NCBI GenBank assembly: GCA_910589415.1
Contig: OU342630.1
Location: 82,580,186-82,644,185, forward strand
Direction of reading: 5' to 3'
DNA: 64,000 nucleotides
From: Malachius bipustulatus
Taxonomy: Eukaryota; Arthropoda; Insecta; Coleoptera; Melyridae
In this document: positions 12,568 to 24,839 of the stretch, in pieces
Layout of the letters: each line of letters begins with the position of its first letter
Position numbering within the stretch: the stretch's first letter is position 1
The notes under the pieces: model-generated
Told to the model about the DNA's origin: nothing
Database searches by the model: none
The model's input: the letters and a program-made list of their open reading frames with translations, nothing else
Translations under genes and position numbers: made by a program

Positions 12568-14008
12568 TATATATAAAATAAATATGGCAGCGATAATCTT
12601 TTTTCAATAAATAAAAAAATGTATTTATACAAAAATAATGGTTTATTATTTATACATGGAAGCGACTGTACATTCCGAGTTCTCAGTGCGGTATTGAGGA
12701 ATTTACACCTGACTTTAGGAGAAGGCCTGCCGCCCACCTGGTGAAATGATCTGCCACTCCTTTGGATCAACTAGTGCCTCAGATAAAGTTGTTAGAACAT
12801 AGAATTTCATACCGAGTAATTTCTTTTCTTTGTGACTTCTTTGACCTTATTTTACTATGAGTAATTATTACTATAGTTTCCTATATATAAATAAATCATA
12901 CAACTCATAATATGCTAAAAATATTAAATTAATTGGAAACAGAATGATAGCAACTCAAAAATATCTCAAATTAAATGTTTCCAAATACAGAATCTAAAAT
13001 TTTGTACTACTAGGACAACATTGTAATATATTCAAAAGGATGAAGCAGACTATGTTGAAATACTGTATTTTTTTAAATTAGGTGTGGGTAAATACTTAAA
13101 CTGTCGTAAAAGTAAAAATGACACGAACTTGTTCTTTTAAAAATTCGAAGAAACATGAAACCGAACCTTCTTTGCTCCTATTAATAATTTATACAAGTAA
13201 GCTTAATCTATCAGAAGACATACCTGTAAACTCGTGGACAGCTTTCAGATTATTATCATTGGTAATTAACAAATTCGTGACCCCTTAGAGATTCTCTTAA
13301 TGTTTCAGAATCTCCCAGTCATCATCCATCATTAACTTTTAACAATTAATTATTGTACAGTGCCAATGGTGAGCCCGAACAGCCTTTCTTGCCTTCTCAC
13401 CCTTCCACTCGATTCAATGACAAAAGATTTATTGTATTGGAAAAATAATTTACATTGAATTATTCAATATCGTTCTCCTTCAAAACACGGCGGGTCGCCT
13501 ATGAAGCCTGTGTCTGAACAGATCGGCTCTCTCCATTGTTCTTGTTTCTTTGGATTGTTAATTTAGCCTGGTCTTTCATCTGCATGTGAATTTGTTTATT
13601 AATTTTCTATAAGGCTCTATTAAATTTCTTCGTTTATATTATAAAGAATACTTTGTATTATAGGTAGATTCATTAAAAAAAAACAAATAAAATAGAAACG
13701 TAATTGTCTTGTAACAACATCATTCTAAAGCGAAAAAGTGCTTGTTACTATTTTTTGTAGTGATCATTATGTAAGTCTGTAAAATATAAAAGAAACCTTA
13801 CTTTTTCTTTTTTTTTCACTCTTGATAATTATAATTTATTTGTGCATGATAATGATATTATTTTCTGCTTTGACTTGTTTTAGCATCAGTTTTATGACCG
13901 TTTTATAACGTAGGCAAATAATATACCTTTCAGAATTTCAATTACGCTAGACATTATTGGGTAACACCAGCAAAACATTCAAGAACACGAGCACTTTAGA
14001 AAAAAAAA
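12568..14008. other. AT-rich DNA, no gene recognised
   Basis: A frame on the minus strand (12513-12770) overlaps the MITE end. Its upstream part is slightly GC-richer (12660-12760) but not identifiable. No repeat or RNA gene was seen. Confidence 0.5.
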
Positions 14009-14525
14009 CAAGGTGACAACAATCTACTTTGTCATTTCAAGAGTTACAGATTAGGATAAATTAGCAAAGTTGGGCAAAATTAGCTTTTTTTTCGAAAAAA
14101 GAAGGAAATTTTGAATAAATTTTTTTTGAATGTGATAGATTTTTGGTTTCCTTAATTTACTTCCTTAATACACATGAAAATCCAATATGGCGGCGATAAG
14201 AAAAACAAAAGTTGACAATGAAAACTTTGGGATTTTGTTGGCTTTGGAAATTTATGAACTGTCGAATTGATGACTCTTGACGACTTATGCTAGCCTACAA
14301 AAAATTATTCAATTATTTCCAAAAATAAAAAAGGTATGGCTAAAATAAAAAAAAAGATTTTTCAGTTATTTCAGCATATTTCAGTAATAACTGAATTTTT
14401 CAAAAATTTAATTTCCAATTTTCAATAAGCAAAAAAATCTGCCCAACTTTTCTAATTTAACCTAATCTAGAACTTTTGAAATAACAAAGTTAGCCATACA
14501 ACGAGGGTAGATTAATGTGACCCTG
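14009..14525. mobile_element. Mariner-type MITE, diverged palindrome
   Basis: The right end reads GTGACCCTG followed by TA (14526-14527). The left end (CAAGGTGACAACAATC) is its degenerate partner, without a preserved TA. Bases 14031-14085 are the reverse complement of 14415-14485, including TCAAGAGTTACAGATTAGG-like sequence. The interior at 14130-14260 (ATATGGCGGC, AAGAAAAACAAAAGTTGAC) is related to 51050-51150 in the 50.3-51.4-kb element, so the two belong to related families. Confidence 0.7.
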
Positions 14526-17500
14526 TATAAGGTAATATTCATACTGTAAGGAGAGATGAAGAAACATTCTCCACATCACAGGCGCAGTATCAACCGCCAT
14601 TATTTGAGAAATCTTTGCAGCCTCTGCATGCTCACAGCAACAGCAATCCATATTATTGAGGACCACAAGTGAGTGGTTTGTTTTGCAAAACATTTGAGAA
14701 CTATGAACCGAGATTGTGAGAGACCCCAACCCCTGAGCCAAGGGACGGATATGAGTGAAAGGGACAATGATCCGCCTAATATTTTTACAATTTAAAAAGT
14801 TGTTTGCTCAAATTTAACCTAATCGAAATGTTGATTCCCTCTTTTAGAGCAATTTAAAATAGGCTAGGCGTCAGGGAAATTGAAATTAATTAACTTCAAT
14901 TTTGTGCCTTAAGTAAATCGGAACAAGAATTTACAGATTATGCCTTCTTTTGCCAAATTTTAAATAGGTATACCAAGTTTTTCCTTCGTCCTCGATGAGA
15001 AAATCAAGCATTGTGGTGAGCGAAGCAGACAATAATGCAGGACAGCGTCAGTAAGTTTCAAGATACAATAAGATACGTGATTTTTTTGGCTGTAAGGCTG
15101 ACAACATTATTCCTACAAAAAAATTAAAGCAACCTTTTCAGTAGGAAATGTGCTCATCTTCAATTTTGATGTAAACCTTTTTTGTCGTAATCGTAAAACC
15201 ACTCAGAACATTGATATTAGTGAAAAACCATTTTTTGTTGACATTTTCCCAAAATGACGGCAGATCCGGGGGTCGGGGGAGGGGGAAAACTTAGTATATT
15301 TAAGAGAGGCTAAAAAGATGATAAAATGAACCAAATCAAAACCCCTGCCGTCTGGGCTAAAGTAACTAAAAGCTAAAAAAGGTAAACAAAAGTTAGTTTT
15401 GGAACAGTTGATACTGAATTTGGACATCTTCTTATTTTTATGAGATATAGCTCTGTGAAAGGGAGAGTAAAAAAAAGGGTTATTATCTATCTTACAGCAG
15501 CAAAAGTATCCTGAAATGTATTTTGGATAGTTTGATTTATTAATCATTTTCAAGGAAAACAATAATTAAATTCATTTTTCCAAGATTTCTACCCTACGCA
15601 AATCACGCTACGAAATTAAAATTCAAATAAATACTTTTTTTGGAAGATCATTAATCAAACTAAAAAAACTACAGGGTACCATTTTTGTAGGGAATAAATT
15701 TTCAAAATATATTTTAAATGGCGGCATAAAGAAAAGTTACGCGCGAAATACGTTCTAATGGTGGCCTTTTCTACCCCTTAAAATTATAGTCAAAAATTAT
15801 TGAATTATCCACTGAATGTTTCCTCTACGCCTACTACAGACTATAATATGCCTACTCAATTATTTACTCGATTTCATTTCTGTAACTTGTTCCCTGTTTA
15901 AGAAAAAAATCAAAACTACTTTTTGGACACCCTCTTTAAAGAGTCGTATCAAGTTATCAACCCATTTTTTATTAAAGATTCTAACTAGCATTATCGGTCT
16001 ATTTTGTAACTACGGCAAATTAGCGTCATCATGTAACAGGATTCCTCCAAGAAGCGGAGATTGATAACTGTTGACGATGAGGACGATACTTTCAACACGA
16101 AATGTCGCATGGTAGGTCTAAATTAATAAAGCCATTCTCTGCGAGAAGAAGGCGCTATTTTCTCTACGACTTTCTGACAAAATCATCACACAATTTTTAG
16201 CTATTATATTATTTAATACCTAATACAACGCCGCTACGATTCGTCTGACTAATTATGCTTATTGACAGCTCACGCATCAGTGGCGCATTTTCCCTTACGT
16301 ACGCTATTAATAAAATAGGCTGGCAGTTAATTAAAAAATAAAACAAAACCGCATCGAAGAGCGATTTTCGTGCTACCTCGTTTGCTGTTCGAATGTGTTC
16401 GTGTCGGTATCATCTTATTTGTTGTTTCGTTCGGTATTCGAGTACATACTATGAACGCGATATTTTAACATTTTGATACCAGTATGCTGTGATTCCCTGA
16501 ACCTGTCCAGTTGTGATTGGCGCTTACTCGTATTTTTTATTTTTTTTTGTTTATTCTTTCAAATGTTTAGCTGTGATTAGTTCCTACCCGTGAATTGACG
16601 TCTATTATCTAATTAAAGTCATTAAGAATAATGTTATTTTTTTTATAAAACTGATATCAGAAGTAATAACGTTTTCATTCAAATGGCCGTAAAGAAATCA
16701 TATTTTCAGATTTGAATTGCTGAATTTATTTTTTATTTTATGTATTGACAAGAAGGTCATCCAACAGACCATAGCATTGGTCCTATTATAGGTGGAGAAA
16801 AATCCTATATAAAAAGAACTCATACTGTATGATATTTTTTATGAGGTATAATATTTTTTTCTTAAAGAGAAACATCAAAACAGGGGATATTAAACAAGCC
16901 AAAAATTGAGTCAGGGATGCAGCAGATTATTCAATCAAGTTCTGTATGTTAGATCCTGGAAATTGAAGATTTTATCTTGTTGTGGTATATTAGTAATTTG
17001 TACTAATTTGAATAAAAAAATGGAAAAAATTTATTATAAAAACAATCTAATTAGTAATTAAGCTTGTGAAAGGTTAAGAACATTTTATTTTCATTTACAC
17101 ATATGAAAATATGCATAATTATTATCAATTCCTTTAATTCCTTACATAAAAGTTAATTTAATACCCGATGTGACAGGCAGACTAATATCATCTCCCCGTC
17201 CCGTAAAGAAAAACACATAGCAGTGCAGTAGTCACATTATATTTTTATGGTTATTATTTTCTTCTGTTATTTATTAACAAAAATATGAGAGAATCCCACA
17301 GAAGTGTCATAAACATCCTCTTAATGACGACCAGTTTATTTGTAATTTATTTGAATTTTATTTTAATGTGTAAAATTTTATTACAATGTTTTATAATCAT
17401 GGGTTTAATAAGGCCTATAATGTTTTAAGGTCTCGCCACAAACTACTTCGCTTCAGCCCATATAGCCGGGAATTTAAGTATTCCGTTTAAATCGTTGTCC

Positions 17501-17972
17501 TGTTAATTTTAATGCACCCCACACGGCGTGTGTGTAATTATATTTTCTTGAATGTTTTCAATTAATTTTTTGTCTCCATGCTTTACTTTATGGTCAAGCT
17601 GGTCAAGCCACAGACAGTTATACCGCTTACCTTACCGTAAATCTTTTTTTTTTGTTGGATATGGAATATGGATACAAATTACATAGAATAATATTTTTTT
17701 TTATAAAATAGAATTGAAGATCTGTAAAAAAATATTGATACCTATCTGATGTCTTTTTTGAAAGCTTCCCATTCTGAATAACTCGATTGGTTTTGGAAAA
17801 AATCCTCAGACTAAACAATTTTTGTTTCTAGGGGAACACCTTTTGATGTTGAACTTCCACTAGACGTAACCACCCCCCTCCAGTCCCATCAGTCCCTGTC
17901 ATATAAGATTGCTAACTGTCAAGGGGGTCAAATACTATCAAGTCCATCATTTAAGAGCTAATTTAATTTCTC
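14526..17972. other. AT-rich DNA without recognisable genes
   Basis: The longest frame is 119 codons on the minus strand (15203-15562), of low complexity and unrecognised. ATTCCTACAAAAAAA near 15112 and its rough complement near 15690 suggest a diverged MITE pair at about 15090-15710. Bases 16350-16460 are richer in CpG and TCG words and could be regulatory, but no core promoter was fixed. Confidence 0.4.
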
Positions 17973-18137
17973 GGTCCGTATTCATCAAACTTCAAAATAT
18001 AACTCTGGAGTTATATTTCGAATTTTTTGACAGCTGATTGGTCTAACGGTCAAACCCTACGAACGCTACGAATTTTAAACCAATGACATGTTCCAAAATA
18101 TAACCCCAGGGGTTATATTTATTGATGAATACGGGCC
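17973..18137. mobile_element. 165-bp MITE with CCGTATTCATCAA ends
   Basis: The left end GGTCCGTATTCATCAA and the right end TTGATGAATACGGGCC are inverted repeats, and ATATAAC-rich sequence continues the match inward to about 35 bases per arm. There is no coding sequence. No convincing target duplication was found, so the superfamily is left open. Confidence 0.75.
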
Positions 18138-19639
18138 TATTATGTGACTGGCATATAACCGTTTTTAATCTTTTTTAAGTAAAAAAAAAACAAATTTTTG
18201 AGGATAACTTTCGAGTCAATTTTATTTTTATTAATTTCATTGAAATGGCCTGTTCCGTTGTTTGGGTTCAAAAAAGACCAAGTTATTTACGCAGCTCAAT
18301 ATCCTCCCCAAACTAAGAAGGATTCAGCCATAGAAAAAATTACTTCTGGTGCTTCTGACTAATCGATTTTTTTTCGACAATTGCAAAAAAAACATCAAAA
18401 TGACTGTTTAGTGGCATAGAGAATTAAATCACCATCAAAAAATGAGGGTTCACTTGACCCCCTTTCCATTAAAGTTCTTCTGATGTGGGCTGTTGGAGCT
18501 GGGGAGTTGTTGTGTCATCAAAAATTTACCTGAGTCAGGAGTTTTCAAAAACAAAAAAGCACCAACGGATTTATTCAGAGTGGTAATTTTTCAAAAAGAT
18601 ACAAGATATATCTATAATACCTAAAATAAAAAAAATACAAACTTGTTAACGTCATTTAGGGAATATTCGAGAAGTTTCATGAGTTTTTGGAGTAACAGTA
18701 TTCATTAAATCTACACGGAGTTAAACACCATGCAGTTGCGTATTGCGTGGAAGTCTTAATTTAATTTGAATGGAAATAAATCTTTGAACTCCAGTCAACG
18801 TAATGATAATTTAACATCTCAATTAAGCTAGTTAAAAACAATAAATATCACATTAATTGCAATGAAGCCACTATGCTCTGAAAATATATGCCATTTAAAT
18901 AATGAATATGGTTCAAAAATTAGCCAGACTATTAACAGCAATTAAATTTTTAAATGCATGTGTTTAAGAAACGGCTCATTTGCTTGAATTTGATTTGATT
19001 ACCTACACTTGTTTGATATAATATTATGTAATATAGTACCTATATTACATAATGACAGTTGAAAGTGACATTTTTCGCACAAGCGAAAAAAGTTACAGTG
19101 TAGTTTCCGAAAGCGGGAAATTGTCTTTCAACTCGAGATAATGTACAATACTTTATCTACTCTGATAATAGCATAAAGGAACAAATGATTTTCAACAATG
19201 AATGAAACAATGAACAACCACTATCCTTACATTACAAGCTATAAAATTTAATTTAGACACTCTGATCAATCATTTTACAATGTCAGTGTTTACTTTCTAC
19301 TCAACCTTAAATATATCAATTTCTGATTTTTTGCGAAAATTAGGTTTAAAAAGATCTAGGGGCTTTCTATTTTGATCAACAAAAACATAATTTTAAAGCC
19401 TCCAACTTCGTCAATGAAGTGAACGACTTATAGGTAAGTGATCTGGCAATTACTGTCAATTCCAAATTCTTGACAATTTGATATTTTAATTGACTGGAAG
19501 CAGCCAAAATTGAAATGTCATTTGTATAGACTTCAAAGTGAATGTTTTATTAAAAGTATCCAGTATATTATATCAATTCAATAAAGAAAACAAATATCAC
19601 GGATGCCTGATACATTAAATAAAAGCCCGCTTAACTAAT
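18138..19639. other. AT-rich DNA, nothing recognised
   Basis: A short piece around 18240-18560 has somewhat coding-like composition but is broken by stops in all frames and resembles no family I know. Confidence 0.45.
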
Positions 19640-20230
19640 TTAATATGCATAGCTGATTACAGTCAGGTAAGCGCGAGGGGGTGTAGCGGGGTGAGGAGGG
19701 AGGGAGACGGCCGATCGGGCTGTCACACCTTACGGAATTCCAATGCAAGCGGACACAATAGCGAGCATCCAGGGTGGGACATTCGCCTACCGCGCGACTA
19801 AACCATTTATAAAAAAACTCGAGCCACATTTTTTATCCAGCTTTTAAACGATGACATCGCTCGGCTCGGCTACACAGTCCGATCTAGAGGATCCCGCAGC
19901 CCGGAGTCCGGACTAACCGCGTGCCGTGCCGTATCGCAGTCACCCGGACCCGTTTCGCTTTTGTTTAGCTACTCTCGTTTTTCTTTTCGTACAGGTGTTC
20001 GATATTTTTTGGCGAGCCAACATTTTATATCGCCCGCTTCAGTGTTTACACGTCCATGAATATTATTACCGAGCCATTTATTTCGCTATTTTTTATTCCT
20101 TTCCTGTTGTGTCTAATAGCCATACTCGTATATTACATACCTACGAGTATTGCACGCATTGTGATCCGGGGTCCGGAGTCCGGAGATGGGCTTTGTGCCT
20201 ACTTCGATATCGAAAAGTAGTTCGATAATA
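19640..20230. promoter_or_regulatory. Isolated GC-rich island; possible promoter/first exon of a host gene
   Basis: This is the strongest GC and CpG enrichment in the window outside repeats, densest at 19660-19780 and 19860-19960. TATAAAA lies at 19808-19814 on the plus strand, with initiator-like CAGT words downstream (for example at about 19880 and 19936). The motif CCGGAGTCCGG occurs twice (about 19903 and 20170). A consensus splice donor, CAG/GTAAGC, lies at 19664-19672. No known protein is encoded: the 100-codon plus frame (19926-20228) and the minus frame (19635-19829) are unrecognised. An insect gene start with a GC-rich 5' untranslated region would look like this, but orientation and identity cannot be set from the sequence. 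Confidence 0.3.
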
Positions 20231-21644
20231 ATTATTATTAATAGCGTCGTGACTTCGAGACGACTGTATGTATGTACATACTGTACATGATTATTATTTA
20301 ATATGTTGCTTTTATATGAGAAATATAAATGACCTGTGATGAACTTTAGGTTACAGTAAGGACTCTCCATCAACCATCAAGTATCATTTATGAGCGGATT
20401 TCCCATAAGGATGCCACACATGCAGGTGGATCAGGAGAAATTAGGTGGAAAGGGGAAACATTGCAGGGGGTGGATGGGTAGCACCTATATGAGGGGGAGA
20501 TGTGACACTCCTCCAGATTTTTGTGGTTTTATATGACGTAGAATGCTTCCATTACCAGTTCCTGAAGAAAAATGTATGGTACAAGTTTCTTAGATGAAAA
20601 TATCCATAGGTATATAATAACAATTAACTGGACTTTTTCATTTATTATATAAATATAATAAATAAATAGTAATTATAATTTAATTAACTGGAATCAACTG
20701 ATGGTTGTAGTGTTGCAGAGTTCATCAGCTATTGTGAATAAATATCTTAGTATTCTTTCAACATGCAGTGAAACTGCGGCTGACTAAAAAGAATATTTTA
20801 ATTACGAATACCTTGGAAGCGAGTATTTTTCTTGTATTACAAAGGAATCTATAATTTATGGATTTAATTTAGCGACACTCGTAAAACTAAGCTGTTCGTT
20901 TAAGTAAGATTAAGCATTAATCACACAAATGAAAAAAAAAACAAAGAATTCTTCACCAGAAAATTCTCGATGCCGACTTTTTATAGCACTGGCACTGAGA
21001 TTAAAAGAATTAAAATAATAAAATTAATCCACTCCTTAGGAGGTCCGCTCATTATTTAAAAGAACTACAAATCATTAGTCAATCTCTTTGATTGGCTAGC
21101 TGTACTTTTGATTCGGTTATTCAAATATAAAGCCAACTCTGTTCTTACTTTGAAGATCAAGGGAGTTGCAATGTACAATGGGAGAATTTTTGCAGAATTT
21201 TCTCTATTCCTTGTATCCTTACAAATTTTATAAAAAAATACTGGTGGCTTTTCTGTAATAATTCTTACAGATGTAGGTACAGCTATCCGTAAAAATATAA
21301 ACTGTACCTATATGAACCAAAAGGAAACTTGAATGACATTTACATTCCTAAGGCCGATTACAGGATGACGTGCCTCAGGAGTCGTTGTGCCAAATAGCGG
21401 GTTAACGGCGTTATTTTGTGCCATGTTTTGCGAGAGTTTTCTTAGACATGGTGTTGGTAATCAGAAGTGATTCCACGTTGGTAAGTTACCACTATCTTAG
21501 ACGTAAATTGACTTGTCCACCAATGGAATCGCCTTGTTTCTGAACCAGTTGCTAGTGGATCATGGGGATTTAAGAACTGTAATAGAAGATAGATTGGGGG
21601 TGGGGGGTCGAGAGGGGGTCGATATTTTTCCTACAAAGATTTAG
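20231..21644. other. AT-rich DNA, nothing recognised
   Basis: A G-rich patch at 20400-20510 is followed by ordinary AT-rich sequence. No repeat, RNA gene or protein family was recognised. Confidence 0.45.
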
Positions 21645-22030
21645 ATTATAGTAGATTAGATTTATCGTGAGTGGGCCTTTGTGACACCTCCACTGCGACA
21701 AGACCATCTTGACTATTGGTAATGTATGTATCCATGTCCTCCGTTGTGAGAAAGTCTCTCCCGAAGGTTTGTAATCTGATTCGTCCCAAAGCGGGACACT
21801 CACATAGGGTGTGTTTGCTATTAGGCCTGAATTAAGGCTTTCAGTTCTTTCCTGTTAGCTTCAATAGTTCTTTGGTCCCTTTTTCGACATGCTCTGTATT
21901 AAGGCCTTCAAATGGTTCAATCTTGATAAGTTTTGTCAGTGATTCATTTTTTCCTGCATCTGCGGACAGAGCTCTATATGCTCTATGGCATAGATTTCGA
22001 CCTGGAAAGTAGTTGCGCGAAGGCCCAAGC
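21645..22030 (-). pseudogene. Decayed non-LTR retrotransposon: RNase H fragment and C-terminal tail
   Basis: Read on the minus strand, the piece at about 21981-22005 encodes FQVEIYAI, the start of the RNase H domain common in I-superfamily LINEs (the glutamate is catalytic in intact copies). After a stretch with several stops, bases about 21645-21825 encode HTLCECPALGRIRLQTFGRDF and run on to a stop. This is the usual Cys-containing C-terminal segment (consensus HxLCECPAL) that follows RNase H in these polyproteins. The same C-terminal segment type appears at 63.2-63.5 kb in a different copy. In-frame stops and the missing middle show this is a relic. The assignment rests on these two motifs. 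Confidence 0.6.
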
Positions 22031-22306
22031 TCAAGTCTCTTCTTCGAGCCAACGCTACAAACTTAGATCAATATCTACCCACATCTAAACTATAAATATT
22101 ACATTTAGACCTCAACTTGGCCTTTTACCACACAGGGACACAGAAATCTATCCAAAAGGTAGAGAGAACAAAGAATTTGACTTTATATAAGCTCTAGGGC
22201 CATCTTCATTAAATATAGAATTGAGTTGTGAATTTAGGTTACGTAATATTCCCCGGTAATGCTGGTTAAGGTCATTTGATGGCGCTATAATTTTAAAGTA
22301 TGTATA

Positions 22307-23005
22307 CACTGTGTCTCTTGAATTTCTGGACATAGGGAATTCCCATGTTAAAATAAACTATTGGAAATATTGGCTCCCCTAATTATTTTACAGTAAAATG
22401 TCAAATGTAAAACTTCTTAAGGAAAAAAAGCTGCTTCTTATGCTATAATTGGATTTTCATTTGGTTCATCCGTTTTCGACAAAATCAGGAAAAACTGAAC
22501 GGTTTTTCGTAGTTTTTAAAGGTTGCTTTGACAGATAATGCTAAAAGTTACTAATTGTCAATAACTGATTGTTCAAAAGTAGGTAATTCATTCATCATTA
22601 AAATTTTAAGTGGCATAAAGTATTCTTTTTAAAGAAAAACTTGTTTATAAAAATGAATTGACCAATTGAAATAACACCATTGAAGAAAAAGTAAAATTTA
22701 TTGAATGACATTACTCTGGCAATTCACTTATTAGAAATATTAGAGCTTTGTTATTATCTTATTGGCATTATCTGTCAAAAGCAAAGCAACCTTGAAAAAC
22801 TACGAAAAACCGTTCAGTTTGTCCTGATTTTCTCAAAAACGGATGAACCAAATAAAAATCCAATTATAGCATTAGAAGCAGCTTTTTTTCCTTAAGAAGT
22901 TTTATATTTGACATTTTACTGTAAAATAATTAGGGGAGCCAATATTTACAATAGTTTATTTTAACATGGGAATTCCCTATGTCCAGAAATTCAAGAGACA
23001 CGGTG
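22307..23005. mobile_element. 699-bp foldback MITE with CACTGTGTCTCTTG ends
   Basis: The ends CACTGTGTCTCTTGAAT and ATTCAAGAGACACGGTG are inverted repeats flanked by TA at 22305-22306 and 23006-23007. The arms extend at least 250 bases (about 22307-22560 and 22760-23005) with high similarity, including the blocks around AATTAGGGGAGCC and CGTTCAGTTT. No transposase is encoded. The small open frames at both ends are mirror images of the arms, not genes. TA duplication suggests Tc1/mariner mobilisation. Confidence 0.9.
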
Positions 23006-24281
23006 TATAGTCCAAAAAACGGTGAAAGTGAAAATCAACCAAGTCAAATCAGACTCAAAAAAGCAACGAATCCACTTGTTGCCCACAAGAGCATCAATCT
23101 ATCAAGATTCTACATTATGATAATTTTTAGTGTTAATACATTAACTGGACATTGCTTCAGACACACAGCGACCACAATACTTCATAAAAATGGTGGATAT
23201 ATTCAACTAAAAATTCCAAGAGTATGGGAGTCTATTATAGTTCTCTAGTTGTTCATATTTCTCTAGATCATATTATTTCAAAATTTAACTGTTGATAAAT
23301 TTTTATATGTTGAGTATACCCAGCCATCAGAACAAAAATTCGGGATGAAAATAGATTTAACTTTTGTGCAACGACTATTGAAACTAAAATTTTGCAGTTT
23401 TAGTGATCTAATGAAGAAGTTCTACAGGAGCTAGATTGCGCTAATTTTTTAGTCCTATCTCTATAACTAATAGGTATACGTATCGTATATCTGACTCTAA
23501 TTTTCCTCTCTTGATTAGAACGACAACGTATTATAAAAACAAAGTAAACTGCTAATGCTGGCGATGCATCTCCTCTTACTTCTCCTCATTCATTCTCCAA
23601 GTTAAACCTCCTTCGAGCTGATCTAACAGCCATGATTGATGGACAAGGTCCGACATCACACTTGAGGCGCTGAGTCGGCCGTGCCGGACCTGCAGCGCTG
23701 CTCCTCTCGATATCTGATCTCGTTCCTGCCCGATTCGGCCAAATTAGCTCCACCATCAAGTCCCATTCCGATACACCACGTACCATCGTTCTTGTTAATC
23801 GCTCAATCGCTGGATTTGATTCTACATCCACTGGGCAGTCAGTTAATAAATTACCGCAATATCAAATATCATTTGTACGCCGCGGGATTATGTAAATCTG
23901 AATTAGGATCGTAGTATTTTTTCTATCACTCAAAATATTATGTTAGCTTATTAGTTTGGGCGAGTATAAAGATTGTCTTAGGTTTTGCTTTTATAGAGAT
24001 CGGATATAGTATATTCGAGATTTATTATGTAGTATCTCATTATTTATTACAAATTAAATTGCAATAATTTATAAAATTTTATAGTACTGGTTCTCCTTTT
24101 CAAACCACTACTAACACAAGAAGTGATTCAACTAATCAACCGTCGGATTGTCCTTCACTCAGCACTGTATACTTATATCAGTCCTCTAACTGAACTGTCA
24201 CACGTCAAATTCACTAATAAGTCTCTTCTTTTCTTTCCTTCTGGTCTTGCTCTAATAACTGCCGAATGCTTACAATTCTTT
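23006..24281. other. No gene recognised; GC-richer patch at 23.6-23.85 kb
   Basis: Bases 23620-23830 are richer in GC, with frames open on both strands (minus 81 codons, plus 77 codons). Neither is identifiable. A host exon is possible but unsupported. Confidence 0.35.
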
Positions 24282-24688
24282 GGGTGAGTTTCTAAATACC
24301 CAACGTGGATAACAAGTCAACAGTTGTTTTAGTTGTCAATTATTGTTGAGTTGAGTGGATTATTGAGTGGATTGTAGAGTTGTTAATGAGGTCATTTTAA
24401 AGCGATCTGTTATCTGTCGTAAAGTACTCAACAAGCTGATCCAGTGTTCTTCGTTGACTTCGTCGAGTCTAATACCTAGAGTGTAAGGTTTAAAAAATGG
24501 GAGAAGAGTATAGGTTTAGCCAAATGCACAAGTGTGCGAAGGCCATTAAAGAAACGAACAAGAAGAAGCATTTGGTTGAGTTACCGTTGATCTAAACAGT
24601 CATTAAGCAATATGAAAGTTGAAGGTTAACATTATTTTAGATGGTGCTTGGCATTGTTGCTCAAAGATTGGTATTTAGAAACTGACCC
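24282..24688. mobile_element. 407-bp element with GGGT(C/G)AGTTTCTAAATACC ends
   Basis: The left end (24282-24300) and the right end (24670-24688) are inverted repeats of about 19 bases with one mismatch. The inside is not palindromic and includes a 32-codon frame at 24497-24595. It therefore looks like an internally deleted derivative of a DNA transposon rather than a foldback MITE. Target duplication and superfamily were not resolved. Confidence 0.6.
24497..24595 (+). CDS. Short frame inside the 24.3-kb element, possible remnant N-terminus
   Basis: ATG to TAA encodes 32 residues (MGEEYRFSQMHK, then a Lys-rich stretch, ending LVELPLI). It is hydrophilic and basic, and not recognised. Its position inside terminal inverted repeats suggests the retained start of a deleted transposon protein, but it could be chance. 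Confidence 0.2.
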   Translation: MGEEYRFSQMHKCAKAIKETNKKKHLVELPLI

Positions 24689-24839
24689 CCTCCTCTCTGC
24701 AACGCATTGTTTACATCTGGACATAATGTGATGACAGTGATGTCGTGACATTATGAAAGTGACGTTCCTATGTTCCTATGAACGTCACATGTCGCTAGTT
24801 GACATGCTCTAGATCTAGAGCCTTATTAGATCATTCGAG

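Noticed and set aside
15203..15562. 119-codon minus-strand frame as a gene
   Set aside because: Low-complexity Lys/Asn/Phe/Ser composition as expected from AT-rich DNA, with no domain and no supporting signals.
19888..19899. TCTAGAGGATCC, identical to a cloning-vector polylinker word
   Set aside because: Only about 12 bases match and the surroundings are not vector-like. The chance of one such match in 64 kb is low but not negligible.
22148..22333. Minus-strand frame starting MSRNSRDTVY, repeated on the plus strand at 22979
   Set aside because: Both are read-through of the terminal inverted repeats of the 22.3-23.0-kb MITE, not a gene family.
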